Shown piece by piece: positions 21,901 through 32,709 of a DNA stretch of 64,000 bases; position 1 is the stretch's first letter; every line of letters begins with the position of its first letter. Both the position numbers and the translations under genes were made by a program. The DNA is from Rosa chinensis. Lineage: Eukaryota; Streptophyta; Magnoliopsida; Rosales; Rosaceae. The stretch is from assembly GCF_002994745.2 (NCBI RefSeq), contig NC_037089.1, positions 14,278,141 through 14,342,140 of the forward strand. Reading direction: 5' to 3'. The notes beneath the pieces were generated by a model. The model was not told the origin of the DNA. It saw only the letters and a list, made by a program, of their open reading frames with translations, and searched no databases.

Positions 21901-24611
21901 TCAGGGGTTGGCGGGGTTGGCTCCGCTACCTTCAGCATCTCCACCTGCGGCCTGCGGCGGATGTAGACGGCTGGTTTGGTCGGACCCTTGGACTGTAGGA
22001 CTTGGGGTCTCTATCGTACCATCTGCCCGGGTGTGGGCCGCCAAGAACCCAGCACGGGACACCTCAGACTGGGTAGGAGTCCGTTGAGAGTCGCCCGCCG
22101 GGAGTCCGCCACTCTCCCCACTACCCGAGCAGGCACCTTTAACTGAAGTAGGGGCAGTAGCAGGGGCAGTACTTGTTGTCGGCGGAGCTTCCTTCGCTAG
22201 CGGTACGACCGGCATCGACGCCTTCGCCCAGTCAATAGCGCCCTTATGCTGCAGCATTTCCACATTGGCTAGGGCACCGGCCTTCGCCGCTTCTGTCAGC
22301 CTCTTCTTATATTCCGTAGACTGCTTGTATGACTCCACAGCGGCGGCCGCAGCGCGGCTCCCCTCAGCCTCCAGGCGAGCGACTTCACCCTCCAGCCGTT
22401 TAACCTCGGCCAGCCTAGTGGCAGACTCCCGCTGCAGGATCTCAACCTTTTTATCTTTGGCGGCCACTCGATCTTGCAGCAGGGACATATCTTGCTCCAA
22501 CTTGGAGAATTGTTCGTTCCGTTCCAGGTCCCGCTCAATGGCAACGGCCAACTTCCCGCGGCCATCTGCTGCATCACAGTCAACCTTTGTCAGGCGTCGC
22601 TCCACATCAGCCAACCTGTCCTGGGCCTCCCCCAAGTCCCTCTGTAGGCCCGCTACCTCCTCCCTGAGCTCCCGCTCAACCCGGGGCTGTTTGGACGCCG
22701 CCAAAAACATCTCATGCAGCCCAACAGAAATGTGCCCAAATGTCGTGCTGAAGGGCGATTGGTTAACGGCGATCGACCGTACAATCCCCTCCAGGCCGCC
22801 GAACCCCAGCCACTCGCAGAGGTGATACAGAAACTCATGCTCACCGTCATTTAGGAACTCGGTGTATGCGGCGAATGAGTCTAGGTCGCTCGTGGCCCCT
22901 CTTGCGCCACGTCTGCAGGAACCTCGGTCGGAGCCTACCTTGCCTTCTTCTACTGGCAGGCCCCAGTAATCTCCACGGCATCCTCCACTTCCCCGCCGGA
23001 GTCAGGTTGACGGCGTTTTCGCTGAAGCACCCGCATGCTTCCAGCGAGGGCAGGCCTTGAACCCCTCGTTGGCGGCTCCAACCCCGCAATAGTGACACCC
23101 TCCGCTGGGCGCATTGTTTTCTTCTACACCCCGCGCCGGGTGGCCGCCGCTCTCTCTTTCTGCGGCACCGCCTCGCTCACTGCACCAGTCCCCGCCTGAA
23201 TGGCAGGCAGCCCGTCACCGCCAAGATGGGAGTGGTGCGGCATGGATAGTACCACGGGAACCTCAGACGGGCTCAGCGCCAGCGTCTCTGGGTTCACCAC
23301 CGTCTTCTGAGCCACCAGCCCGGAAGCGTACATGGTCTCCAAGAAGTTGTCGATCTCAGCGCGGTCCATGGCTTTTGCAAAGGCGTCACGGCTCGCTTTG
23401 TTCCCCGGCGGAGTTTCTACAAAAAGCAACAAACCAGTCAGCATGGAACAATCTCATTAAAGGTGCGGTATGGCGAAGAGTGCTTACCAACGGCACGAGT
23501 CAGTTGTTGATCGACCAACAACTCCCAGCCTGTAAGGAGACGAAAATCCAGCAAGTTGCGATTCCGCTAGCAACCTCTGATACGTGCCACTCTTCTTCGC
23601 GAGTTAGGTTATACTGCAACCCCGCTGCACAAAAAAAAAAGGTAATTGTAAGTACAGAATACAAGGCTGTGTAAAAAAAAAAAAAAAAAAAATCCACCAG
23701 TCATGTTCAGCGGAGACCGACAAACAACCTCGGATAGGCTGAAACTCCGACTTAATCCTAAACGTCGGCTCCCCCTCGTTGGATCCCGCTTGGTATTCCC
23801 ACCCCATCGTGGCAACACAGAAGGTCCCCCGCCAATACGACATTGAATCTCTCAGGTTCTCGATCAGCTTTGGCGCTCCCTGGCGGCGACTCAGGTTTAC
23901 CTGCCCTCTGCAACCTTGGCGCTTCACATACACCAATTCGTAGAAATGCAGCACCTCCGCTACAGTCGGTCCCTCGCAACCCGACAACAGCCATAGCGAG
24001 TTCAGCGCCAGCATCAACCTCCACATGTTGGGGCAGATCTGCCCAAAAGCAACGCCAAACTAGCACACCAAAATTTGGAGGTTTGGCACCAGCGGGAAGG
24101 TCACTCCCTGGCGAAATATCGCCTCGTGCACGGCGGTAAAGCCCGCTAGCAGGATCGAGGCCTTCTCCTCCACCGACGGCGGACACAGCTTCACCACGCC
24201 GGGCAACTGGAACATCCGCTTCAGCTGGTTGACGGCAACAACAGTCATCCTACCTCCCGCCTCATCAACGGGGGTGCCATCCTGGAGGACCCATGCCGAC
24301 TCAGCATCCTCTCCCGCTACATCTCCCCCGTCAACAGAACCACTGGCGGCACTATTACTTGCTAACCGCTCTTCACGCATATTGTGGGCAGCGGCAGCCT
24401 CCCCTGCCCTAGAACTCTCTGGACGCAAGGCACGACCCATAACTACTTCCCACGGTATGGTTTGTAGCGGCTCAACCTCTAGCGGTTCTGGCAGTGAGGT
24501 TCCTGCATGGGCAGACGGACGCAACGAGTCAATAAAAATTCTATCCGCCGCACCGAATGACACTTCAGATCCGGAATCCTCACTGCTTGAAATGTCTATG
24601 ACGTCGGCCAT
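21901..24611 (-). pseudogene. G1 antisense ORF: putative gypsy-type transposon domain plus coiled coil, multi-exon
   Basis: Starts at ATG 24611 (MADVIDISSSEDSGSEVSFG). The first exon stays in one frame to about 23715 with one TAG at 24062-24060, and includes GVVKLCPP, HEAIFRQGVTFPLVPNLQIL, NMWRLMLALNSLWLLSG and KRQGCRGQVNLSRRQ. This pattern resembles the 'putative gypsy type transposon' family (PF04195-like). Candidate exons follow: 23624-23488 (acceptor TTTTGTGCAG, donor GTAAGCA) and from 23416 (acceptor TTTTTGTAG). The last part (about 22890-21901) is open and strongly coiled-coil (ELREEVAGLQRDLGEAQDRL), with a Pro/Thr/Ser tail. Frameshifts and TAGs at 23126 and near 22965 show decay. Function is unknown. 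Confidence 0.65.
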
Positions 24612-24620
24612 CCCAAAACC

Positions 24621-24919
24621 CTAAAACCCAAATCAGTTAGCTCACACAAGATCTAACCTATCCCTATATCAATTAGTACCCAAGAACATCAAGAACAGTC
24701 ACCCAGAAAATGCCAAAACAAGAACAAACACACTCAACCCAGATGCGACCATCTAGCAAATCCCTAAAAGCCCCGACTCTGTAAAACACCGTAACCCATC
24801 CCCAAACCCACTCTCACACCCTCACAACACGTAAACGAAGAACATATCGACAAGATAACCCAAAACCCAGAAACTGGCCATGCCAGACATCCAATGAAAC
24901 AAGGATACAGAGTACTAAC
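24621..24919 (-). other. Putative 5'-UTR intron of the antisense gene
   Basis: On the minus strand a donor-like CCAAG|GTTAGTACT ends the exon at 24920, and an acceptor-like GGTTTTAG|GG lies 10 bases before the ATG at 24611. The G2 remnant preserves both edges: TTTGAG|GTTGGTACT near 29480 and AGTTTTAG|GG near 29150. Conservation of both ends is the argument; splicing is untested. Confidence 0.45.
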
Positions 24920-25111
24920 CTTGGTGATAGAATTTCTGGTGAGATCGTGAGTGCTTTATCCTCGAGGCTGCAGGTCGTCGTCCCTCCGGGTATGATAACT
25001 CCACCAGATCGCCGCTGTTTTTCCTCTCTAATCTCAGACGAACAGAGCTTGAAGACGAAGAGTGCAGTTTGAAGCTTTGGCAAAGTGTCAAATCTCGCTA
25101 ACTTCCCCCCC

Positions 25112-25118
25112 CTTTTAT
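25112..25118 (-). promoter_or_regulatory. TATA-like box for the antisense gene
   Basis: The minus strand reads GACATAAAAGGGG here, about 500 bp upstream of the antisense ATG. G2 keeps the same box in the same context (revcomp of 29666-29672, GTTGACATAAAAGAGAGG). A transcription start near 25085 would follow. No transcript evidence. Confidence 0.4.
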
Positions 25119-25129
25119 GTCAACGTCAA

Positions 25130-25382
25130 ACAGTTCTACGCCGTCCACTGAAAAACGACATCACATACCACCCGTACACGTGTCCCACAATTCCACTTAC
25201 TCTCCGGATTAACCGAGGCGTCGCCTCGGTTACAAGATCCATAATTAGTCGGCATTAATAGCAGGGAGACGGCTAGGCGGAGGAGACACGCCTCCGCACG
25301 CTAACCCTCTAGGGGTTCGCCACGTGTCGACCACCATCAGACGAAGCGTCTAATTGAAGCCACCACTTAGGTAGAAAACGCC
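25130..25382. other. G1 region upstream of the antisense promoter
   Basis: About 250 bp without a gene. Both G1 and G2 carry CTCTCCGGATTAACCGAGGC (25201, 29754) and CCACGTGTC (25320, 29872), so it is conserved family sequence, possibly the upstream part of the antisense promoter. Confidence 0.4.
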
Positions 25383-26338
25383 AATCGTCGGCGGTATCCG
25401 CTGAGCGAAACCCCGCTAGCGGAACTTCTTACTTCTCACCTTCCAAGTGTCGGAGTCCGTTGAGCGAAACCCCGCTAGCGGAACTTCTCACTTGTCACCT
25501 TCCAAGTGTCGAAGTTCGCTCAGCGAAACCCCTCTAGCGGATCTTCTCACTTGGCACCTTCCAGGTGTCGAAGTCCGATAAGCGACACCCCGCTAGCGGA
25601 ACTTCTCACTTGTCACCTTCCAAGTGTCGAAGTCCGCTGAGCGAAACCCTGCTAGCGGAACTTCTCACTTAGTACCTTCCAAGTGTCGAAGCCCCCGCTA
25701 GCGGAACTTCTCACCTTCCAAGTGTTGAAGTCCGCTGAGCGAAACCCCGCCAGCGGAACTTCTCACTTGGCACCTTCCAGGTGTCGAAGTCCGCTAAGCG
25801 ACACCCCGCTAGCGGAACTTCTCACTTGTCACCTTCCAAGTGTCGAAGTCCGCTGAGCGAAACCCCGCCAGCGGAACTTCTCACTTGGCACCTTCCAGGT
25901 GTCGAAGTCCGCTAAGCGACACCCCGCTAGCGGAACTTCTCACTTGTCACCTTCCAAGTGTCAAAGTCCGTTGAGCGAAACCCCGCTAGCGGAACTTCTC
26001 ACTTAGTACCTTCCGAGTGTCGAAGCCCCCGCTAAGCGAAACCCCGCTAGCGGAACTTCTCACCTTCCAAGTGTCGAAGCCCCCGCTAAGCGAAACCCCG
26101 CCAGCGGAACTTCTCACTTGGCACCTTCCAGGTGTCGAAGTCCGCTAAGCGACACCCCGCTAGCGGAACTTCTCACTTGTCACCTTCCAAGTGTCGAAGT
26201 CCGCTGAGCGAAACCCCGCTAGCGGAACTTCTCACTTGGCACCTTCCAGGTGTCGAACCCTCGCTGAGCGAACCCCGCTAGCGGAACTTCTCACTTGTCA
26301 CCTTCCAAGTGTCAAAGTCTCCGCTGAGTGAATCCCCA
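25383..26338. repeat. 59-bp tandem array of G1 (about 16 units)
   Basis: Units of 59 bp share TCCGCTGAGCGAAACCCCG, CTAGCGGAACTTCTCAC and a variable CTTGTCACCTTCCAAGTGTC end. Starts of GAACTTC at 25481, 25540 (variant) and 25599 fix the period. Most units hold the palindrome CCGCTAGCGG. A few are shortened (around 25690 and 26030-26090). Two subtypes (TTGTCACCTTCCAAG and TTGGCACCTTCCAGG) alternate, pointing to two-unit amplification steps. Confidence 0.9.
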
Positions 26339-26540
26339 TTAGCGGAACTTCCACTCATCAACTTGCAACAGGCAGCCTCTGCTACACTCAACACTGCCGG
26401 CAGAGCTCCCTCCATCTTGCAAACCCTGTACTTTGCTGAGCGCAACACTGCTCAATAAAATACCGCCAAACACTTCTACGCGACGCTGTTTCCTGCTACA
26501 ACCAGCGGGGGGTATCCGCCAGCGGCGAATCCCGAGGCTA

Positions 26541-26830
26541 CGCCTCACTCTGACAATGACCGCCACGTGGCGTTACGGTCAGATCGTCCCTACGGGACAC
26601 GGGGACTTGTCAACAGTCTACGACGGCCCTGATCAGGTACATTGAGCCCCGTCACTTGGGTACTAAGATTGGGCTCGCTACCCAACACCCTCTGCTCCGT
26701 GCAGCCCCCTCAATAAACAATTTGCCGACCATCCGGAGGTCCGTCTTGGCTAGGGAGTGGGGGACTCCCTGGCGGGCCTAGCAGGGGCCCACCCGAAAGG
26801 GTATAAAGTGTTCACGCAGTAAATCCATGG
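26541..26830 (+). other. Conserved 3' block of G1, shared with N1/N2 and G2
   Basis: The core 26657-26803 reads GGGCTCGCTACCCAACACCC through GGGGGACTCCCTGGCGGGCC to GGGCCCACCCGAAAGGG. N2 has near-identical text at 44486-44630, N1 has the mirrored copy, and G2 keeps the first half (30550-30664). Upstream, GACAATGACCGCCACGTGGC (26551) is also shared. It is non-coding and GC-rich with several short inverted repeats. Retention across otherwise unrelated interiors suggests a cis-acting role. Confidence 0.7.
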
Positions 26831-26921
26831 TTGACAATGCACTGGCGCTAATTATGCTTTTGCAAGTCTAGCGGAGATAACGCTTCACACCGCAGATCAA
26901 CTCCCCAACCAAGATTGCCCT

Positions 26922-26945
26922 CCTTGACTGGGCACTTGGGGGACT
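26922..26945 (+). other. Polypurine tract region of G1
   Basis: TTGACTGGGCACTTGGGGGA immediately precedes the 3' LTR. An upstream conserved AACTCCCCAACCAAG (26900) can pair with its TTGGGGGA. An 11-bp inverted repeat, GCTAATTATGC (26847-26857) and GCATAATTAGC (26969-26979), brackets it. Confidence 0.65.
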
Positions 26946-27452
26946 TATACCTACATGTACGTTTGCAAGCATAATTAGCTATAATGAGCCACGCTCATTG
27001 TACTGCCAGAAGTACCGACTCTCACCAGGGGGGTGACCTGCGGAGGCACGGCCAGGCGGGCTACCGCCCGAGTCCCAGATCGCCCCAGATCACTGCTGAC
27101 AAGCCGCCATGCGCCGCGCCAAGATAGCATCAGAAGCTCCAGACACTGGGAATCGAAGCACATCAGTCCCACATCGGAAACAAGAAGAAGATCAGCCTCT
27201 TCCTCAACTATAAAAGGTTCTCTCCTCTCTCCTCATTAATTACGCAATCACTACTCATTTATTGTTATGCTGCCCGTATACAGTGACTGACTTAGGCATC
27301 GGAGTAGTGAAGACCGCCCCACGCGGTCTCCCTCTGACGCCCTGTCTATCGTGTTGCAGCAAACAGGAATCATCTAATCCTAGGAGTAGCGGTCCGCCCA
27401 CCGGACCTGCGTTAAGCAAGGCATCGGCTACCGCCGGACTTGAGCATCAACA
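26946..27452 (+). repeat. 3' LTR of G1
   Basis: 507 bp, aligned with 15247-15745. The first bases are TATACC instead of TGTACC, so the terminal TG is mutated. The USE-like motif at 27166-27176 and TATAAAAG at 27209-27216 are intact. It ends GAGCATCAACA and then passes directly into G2 antisense-ORF sequence. Confidence 0.85.
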
Positions 27453-29140
27453 CATTCGAAGGGGCCTGCCTTGCCTTCTTCCACTGATGGACCCCAATGG
27501 TCTCCACATCATCATCGTTATCCTCATCGACCGGATCGTTTTGTCGTTGCTTCCCTTGGTGTGCCACACAAGTCACACCAGCGGCGACGGGGAACACTCC
27601 CGTCTGCGGCTCTAGTCCCGCAATAGTCACTGGCCCTTTTGTGGCCGCCACCCTGTCTTTTGACCCACGCCTAATGGCGGGCACCCTCTCTTTCTGCTGC
27701 ACTGGCGCAGCAGCGACATTGCCTCCTCCAGTTCCCCCTGCATCACGGGCGAGCAGTCAGGGCCGAGGTGTGAGTGGTGCCGTCGGGACCGAGGTGTGAG
27801 TGGTGCGGCATCTGCAACACCACCGGAACCTCAGACTGGCTCAGCACCAATGTCTGAGGGTCGACAATCATCCGTTGGGCCTCTAGCCCAGAGGCATACA
27901 TGCTCTCCAGGAAATTGTTTATCTCGGCGTGGTCCATGGCTTTGGCAAAAGCGGAGAATCTATACCAAAGCAATGAGTTAGCCTAACGGCAGTCAAACTC
28001 AAACACACATCTACAGAAGCTACTTACCAAGGGCTCGTGTCAGCTACTGATCGACCAACAGATCCCAGCCAGTAAGTAGGCTGAGATCTAGCAAATTGTG
28101 ATTCTGCCAGCAGCAGTGGATCCTTGCCAAGCGGCACTCTTCGTCACGCGTCAGGCTATAGCGCAGGCCCACTACAAAAAAACAACAATGGCCATTACAA
28201 GGGGAATTGTTACACAACAAAAAAAAAAAAACCAACTCTAAACGGTGGCAGACCGACAACCTTGGATAGGTTGGAATTCCGACCTAATCCTGAATGTCGG
28301 CTCCCCCGCATTCAACCCCGCTTGGTACTCCCACCCATCGGTGGCAACGCAGAAGGTCCCCCGCTAGGGTGACATGGAGTCCTTGAAGTTCTCGATTAGC
28401 TTGGCCACCCCCTGGCGGCGACTCAAATTCACTTGTCCACTGCATCCTTGGCGCTTCATGTACACCAACTTGTACAAGTGTAGCACCTCCGCCGCGGTTG
28501 GACCTTCACAACCAGACATACGCCAAAGTGTGTTGAGCGCTATTAGCAACCGCCACATATTAGGGAAAATTTGCCCAAAGGCGATGCCAAATTCATAGAC
28601 CAAAATCTGGAGGTTTGGCAGCGGGAGTGTCACTGCCTGGCGGAAGATCGCCTCGTGCACGGCGGCATGCCCCGCTGATAGGACCGACGCTCTTTCATCC
28701 TTCAGCGGCGGTCGCAGCTTCACAACGCCTGGCAGGCGGAACACTCGCTTCACACGGTTGACGGCCCACCGTCATCGGTCATCCCACCTCGTCAACCGCT
28801 GTACCGTCGCGGAAAACCCAGGCTGACTCAACCTTTTCCCTGCCAGACTCTCCCCCCCATCAGCAGAGCCGCTAGCGGCACTATTGCTCTCCAGTCTCTC
28901 CTCCCGTCTCTTGTGAGCAGCGAGATCCTCTCTTGCCCTAGAACTCTCAGGACGACCAGCACGACCCATGGCAACTTCCCAAGGAATGGTTTGTAGCGGT
29001 GCAATGTCTAGCGCTTCGGACTAGGAAGTTCCTGCAGGGGCAGACGGACACAACGAGTCAATAAAAACCCTATCTGCCACGTTGAGCGACTCGTTAGACC
29101 CGAAATCCTCACCACTTGAAATCTCTATGACGCTAGCCAT
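27453..29140 (-). pseudogene. G2 antisense ORF, broken
   Basis: ATG at 29140 (MASVIEISS...), then frames 28969-28772 and 28753-28364 separated by a frameshift. The second carries GVVKLRPP, NLQILVYEFGIAFGQIF and NMWRLLIALNTLWRMSG, the uninterrupted version of the G1 domain; YEF here is CxF with a stop in G1. Exon-like pieces follow after TTTTTTGTAG near 28173 (LRYSLTRDEECRLA, LLTGWDLLVDQ) and in the frame 27702-27412 (VTIAGLEP). The 3' coiled-coil part is missing because the copy is cut at 27453. Confidence 0.65.
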
Positions 29141-29940
29141 CCCAAAACCCTAAAACTCAAACCAGTTAATTTGCATAGGATCTAGGCTATCCCTTTATCA
29201 GTTACATCCAGGAGCATCAAGAACACTTGCCCAGCTAACACCAAAACAAGAACAAAAAAAAACCCATATACTGAAGAACCCAGATTCGAACATCCAGCAA
29301 ACCCCTAAACCCCAACTCTCTACCAAACACCAAAACCCATCCCCAAGACTCGTGTTACTCCCTCAGAGCACGCCGGGGAGGAACAGAGTACCCCAAATAG
29401 AAAAAGAAAAAAAAACCCAGAAACCGACAAATGAAAACGCAAAAATCCAATCAAACAGGGATGAGATTCAGAGTACCAACCTCAAAGCTGAGAACTTGGG
29501 CGCAGTCAAAGGCACTTCTCTTCACGGCAGAAGATCTACGTGCTTCCAAAAAACTGGATATCTTCACAGAATCTCAGCAATACTCTTCTCAGAACGCAGA
29601 GCGAAGCTTGAAGACGACGACACAAGGTAAAAAGTACGAAGTGCCAAAACACAAGGTTTCCCTCTCTTTTATGTCAACGTCAAACTAATCTAGGCCGTCC
29701 GCCGAAAAATGACATCACACCACAACCGTACATGTGCCTCACAAGCGCACTTACTCTCCGGATTAACCGAGGCAACGCGTCGGTTACAAAATCAATAATT
29801 TTCCACATTAATGGCGAGAGGACGGGCGTGCTGAAGAGACGTTATCACACACGCTAACCTAGTACATATAGGCCACGTGTCAAACCACATCGCACGAAGC
29901 GTCTGTCCAAAGTAACCATCGAGATGAAAAATCATCAATC
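29141..29940. other. G2 antisense leader and upstream region
   Basis: Aligns with G1 24620-25380. It keeps splice-like edges near 29150 and 29480 and the TATA-like box at 29666-29672. No gene; short frames here are incidental. Confidence 0.5.
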
Positions 29941-29949
29941 ATTGAAGCA

Positions 29950-30320
29950 CTAAGCGAGATAGTCTCCGCTAAGCGCAACTCCGCTAGCGGAACTTCTCCC
30001 TTTCCATCTTGCAAGCGAGAGAGTCTCCGCTAAGCACAACTCCGCGAGCGGAACTTCTCCCTTTCCATCTTGCAAGCGAGATAGTTTTCGCTAAGCGCAA
30101 CTCCGCTAGAAGAACTTCTCCCTTTCCATCTTGCAAGCGAGATAGTCTTTGCTAAGCGCAACTCCGCTAGAAGAACTTCTCCCTTTCCATCTTGCAAGAA
30201 AGATAGTCTCCGCTAGCGAAACTTCTCCCTTTCCATCTTGTAAGCAAGATAGTCTCTGCTAAGCGCAACCCCGCTAACGGAACTTCTCCATTTCCATCTT
30301 GCAAGCGAGACTTCTCCCTC
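29950..30320. repeat. 61-bp tandem array of G2 (about 6 units)
   Basis: Units carry CTCCGCTAAGCGCAACTCCG, CTAGCGGAACTTCTCCC and TTTCCATCTTGCAAGCGAGA. The half containing CGCTAGCGGAACTTCTC is shared with the G1 array; the other half is unrelated. The array is shorter and more mutated than that of G1. Confidence 0.85.
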
Positions 30321-30901
30321 AACACCTGGGAAGATAGTCACCGCTGACCGCAACGCCATGCACCTGGCTACCGCCAGGCAAGTCATCGCTACATCGCCAG
30401 CCACTTATCATCGGCAGAGGGACTTCCGCCAGAGGCGATTCCCGAGGCAACCCCTTACTTTGACAATGACCGCAACGCGGCGTTGTATTCAAAACATGGT
30501 CCTCCGGGACAGGTAGGGGGATGCGTCAACAATCTCTGACGGCCCTGATCAGACACGTTGATCCCCACCAATTGGGTATCAAAGATTGGGTTCGCTACCC
30601 AACACCCTCTGCTTAGCGCAGCTCCCCTTAACAAACAATATACCGGCCAAACGGAGATCATGTCCGATGAAGATCATGTCCAACATGAACCGCGATAGAA
30701 TTAGAAACTTGTTATGGAAACACGTGGGCATATCCCTTCCCAATCAAGCAGTCATTTTAGTGAGCGTTTCAACCTCTTTGTAAACGCGCTCCGTGGTCTA
30801 GAGCCACTTGACTTGGATAAATGAAGTTCACCATGAACCTTCATGTATATTTCGTATCTAGATCCCCATAGAGATATGTAGTGACTACATTTGTAAGCTG
30901 C

Positions 30902-31389
30902 TGTTAACGTTTGGATCCGTTGGGGATCTAATTAACGTAAGTAAAGAGAGAGATAGAGAGTGACACAAGATGTATAGTGGTTCACCTCCCGCCTTAGCGG
31001 GAGACTACGTCCACTTGAAAGCTTATACTAGTGTGTCGAGCCTTGCGGCCCAAGTGTGTAATGGAGTGGAGATGGAATGGTGTTTAAGTGGGAGGAGGCA
31101 TTCCTTTTATAGGTGAAGGAATGCTTCTCCTTTACATTTTCTTAGATGTGGGACAAGAACCCACCATTCTAGTCTAGAAAGCCTATTTGTGAGGGCATGT
31201 TGGCAAGGCCGGAAAGGTGGCTTCCCGGCGACGGATTTGCGACTTCCGGATACCGTGGCGTAGCTTGAACATAGGGCTACACGATGGATGTCGCGGTTGG
31301 GCCTTGCCATGTCTCGTGGATGTCCCAAAGTGGGTGTTACTTATGCTTGGTGATGTAGTAAATACTCCATATTGTTGGAGGTATGTACA
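30902..31389 (-). repeat. 3' LTR of N1
   Basis: 488 bp; element-sense ends TGTACATACC...ACGTTAACA. Promoter pair in mirror: TATAAAAG (31104-31111), 32 bp, GTCCCACATCT (31144-31154). The inverted-repeat arm GTTACTTATGCTTGGTGA lies at 31336-31353. Confidence 0.92.
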
Positions 31390-31470
31390 AGTCCCCGAAG
31401 TCCCCAAGTAAGAGGAGCTTCTTGGTTGGGGAGTTATAATCATGAAGTCATCAAGCATAAGTAACCGGGC
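31390..31470 (-). other. PPT and inverted-repeat region of N1
   Basis: Next to the LTR the minus strand reads CTTGGGGACTTCGGGGACT. Upstream is CTCCCCAACCAAG, then arm TCATCAAGCATAAGTAAC (31448-31465, plus strand), complementary with one mismatch to 31336-31353 inside the LTR. Confidence 0.65.
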
Positions 31471-31894
31471 GGCACGGAGCCCCTACAAGTCCCCGAACTC
31501 CGTAAGCAAGAAGGGACTCGTTAACCTGCACAACAAAGACAAAAAAAACAGGCATATGTAGAATGCTCGTTGCAATGGGCAACGCATATATGAGTGTAAT
31601 AGTGCGCATATGGTCGTGTGAGAAAATGAATTGCATATGATAAATGCGTGACGCGCGCAAGGAGACGAACGAGGTCGAGTTTTACGGGGTTATGCTCGTG
31701 AGATGCAAGTTGCATGAGCGCCGCGGAGGTATGCATTTGTAACTCATGAACGACGATCGCGAGTACGGTTGTGTTTGTTTGGTTGTCTCTCGTATTAATG
31801 GAACGCGAAAAGAATTTGATTTGTCGCAATCGGTAAACGACAAATGGTAGAAAAATTCAATGTTCCATTAACGTGTTGTGTGTCGAGTAGACAT

Positions 31895-32700
31895 GAGTGC
31901 AAAGCTCGAGGATTGCCGGGCAGGCATGAGCAGAAAACTCAGGGTTGCCGGGAAGGCATGAGCGGGAAGCTCGGGGGTTGCCGGGAAGGCATGAGCGGGA
32001 AGCTCGAGGGTTGCCGGGAAGGCATGAGCGGGAACTCGTGGGTTGCCGGGAAGGCATGAGCGGAAGCTCGTAGGTGCCGGGAAGGCATGAGCGGGAAGCT
32101 CGAGGGTTGCCAGGAAGGCATGAGCGGGAACTCGAGGGTTGCCGGGAAGGCATGAGCGGAAGCTCGGGGTGCCGAGAAGGCATGAGCGGGAAGCTCGTGG
32201 GTGCCGGGAAGGCATGAGCGGAAAGCTCGTGGGTGCCGAGAAGGCATGAGCGGAAAGCTCGTGAGCGGAAGCTCAAGGGTTGCCGAGAAGGCATGAGCGG
32301 AAAGCTCGTGAGCGGAAGCTCAAGGGTTGCCGGGAAGGCATGAGCGGAAGCTCGTGGGTTGCCGAGAAGGCATGAGCGGAAAGCTCGTGGGTGCCGAGAA
32401 TGCATGAGCGGAAAGCTCGTGAGCGGAAGCTCAAGGGTTGCCGGGAAGGCATGAGCGGAAAGCTCGTGAGCGGAAGCTCAAGGGTTGCCGGGAAGGCATG
32501 AGCGGAAGCTCGTGAGCGGAAGCTCGTGGGTTGCCGAGAAGGCATGAGCGGAAAGCTCGTGAGCGGAAGCTCGTGAGTGCCGAGAAGGCATGAGCGGGAA
32601 GCTCATGATTTGCTGGGAAGGCATGAGCGGAGGCTCAAGGGTGCCGGGAAGGCATTAACGGGTAGCTCGATGGTGATGCCCTGAGGCATGAGCGTTGCCG
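31895..32700. repeat. Tandem array of N1 (GCCGGGAAGGCATGAGCGG family)
   Basis: About 800 bp of short units built from TTGCCGGGAAGGCATGAGCGG, AAGCTCGTGGG and GTGAGCGGAAGCTCAAGGG, about 28-50 bp per repeat. N2 has the same array at about 44815-45408, roughly 200 bp shorter. It lies between two PPT-like sequences. Repeat-driven frames on both strands (Pro/Ser/Arg/Leu-rich) are not genes. Confidence 0.88.
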
Positions 32701-32709
32701 TTGCTAATT

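Larger units (their letters stand above)
15247..27452 (+). mobile_element. Ty3/Gypsy element G1, Tat-type, nearly complete (12.2 kb)
   Basis: Order: 5' LTR (15247-15745), PBS, gag, protease, RT, RNase H, second RNase H, integrase (to 21480), antisense ORF (24611 to 21901), 59-bp tandem array, conserved block, PPT, 3' LTR (26946-27452). A second, archaeal-like RNase H, an antisense ORF after integrase and 3' tandem repeats are established traits of the Tat/Ogre group; there is no chromodomain. The gag-pol frame has eight stops, so this copy is dead. The flanking pentamers differ (GGTGC left, CATTC right), so its ends are not a simple insertion. Confidence 0.85.
27453..30664 (-). mobile_element. 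Gypsy copy G2, 3' internal remnant
   Basis: Co-linear with G1 from about 22930 to 26760 but diverged: antisense ORF, its 5' UTR, a tandem array of a different repeat, and half of the conserved block. It has no gag-pol and no 3' LTR. The left edge is the end of the G1 3' LTR; the right edge is a junction with Copia Cb at 30660-30670 where GATCATGTCC occurs twice. Orientation is given for the antisense ORF; as an element it is plus like G1. Confidence 0.75.

Noticed and set aside
25383..26338. CRISPR-like array
   Set aside because: Units are contiguous 59-bp tandem repeats without unique spacers, inside a plant retrotransposon.
31107..31328. 73-codon frame repeated four times, in the N1 and N2 LTRs
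   Set aside because: It is simply the LTR sequence, spanning the TATA region, with no coding signature.
31857..32545. Long Pro/Ser/Arg/Leu-rich frames over the N1 and N2 arrays
   Set aside because: Produced by tandem repeats whose unit contains no stop; several frames are open at once.
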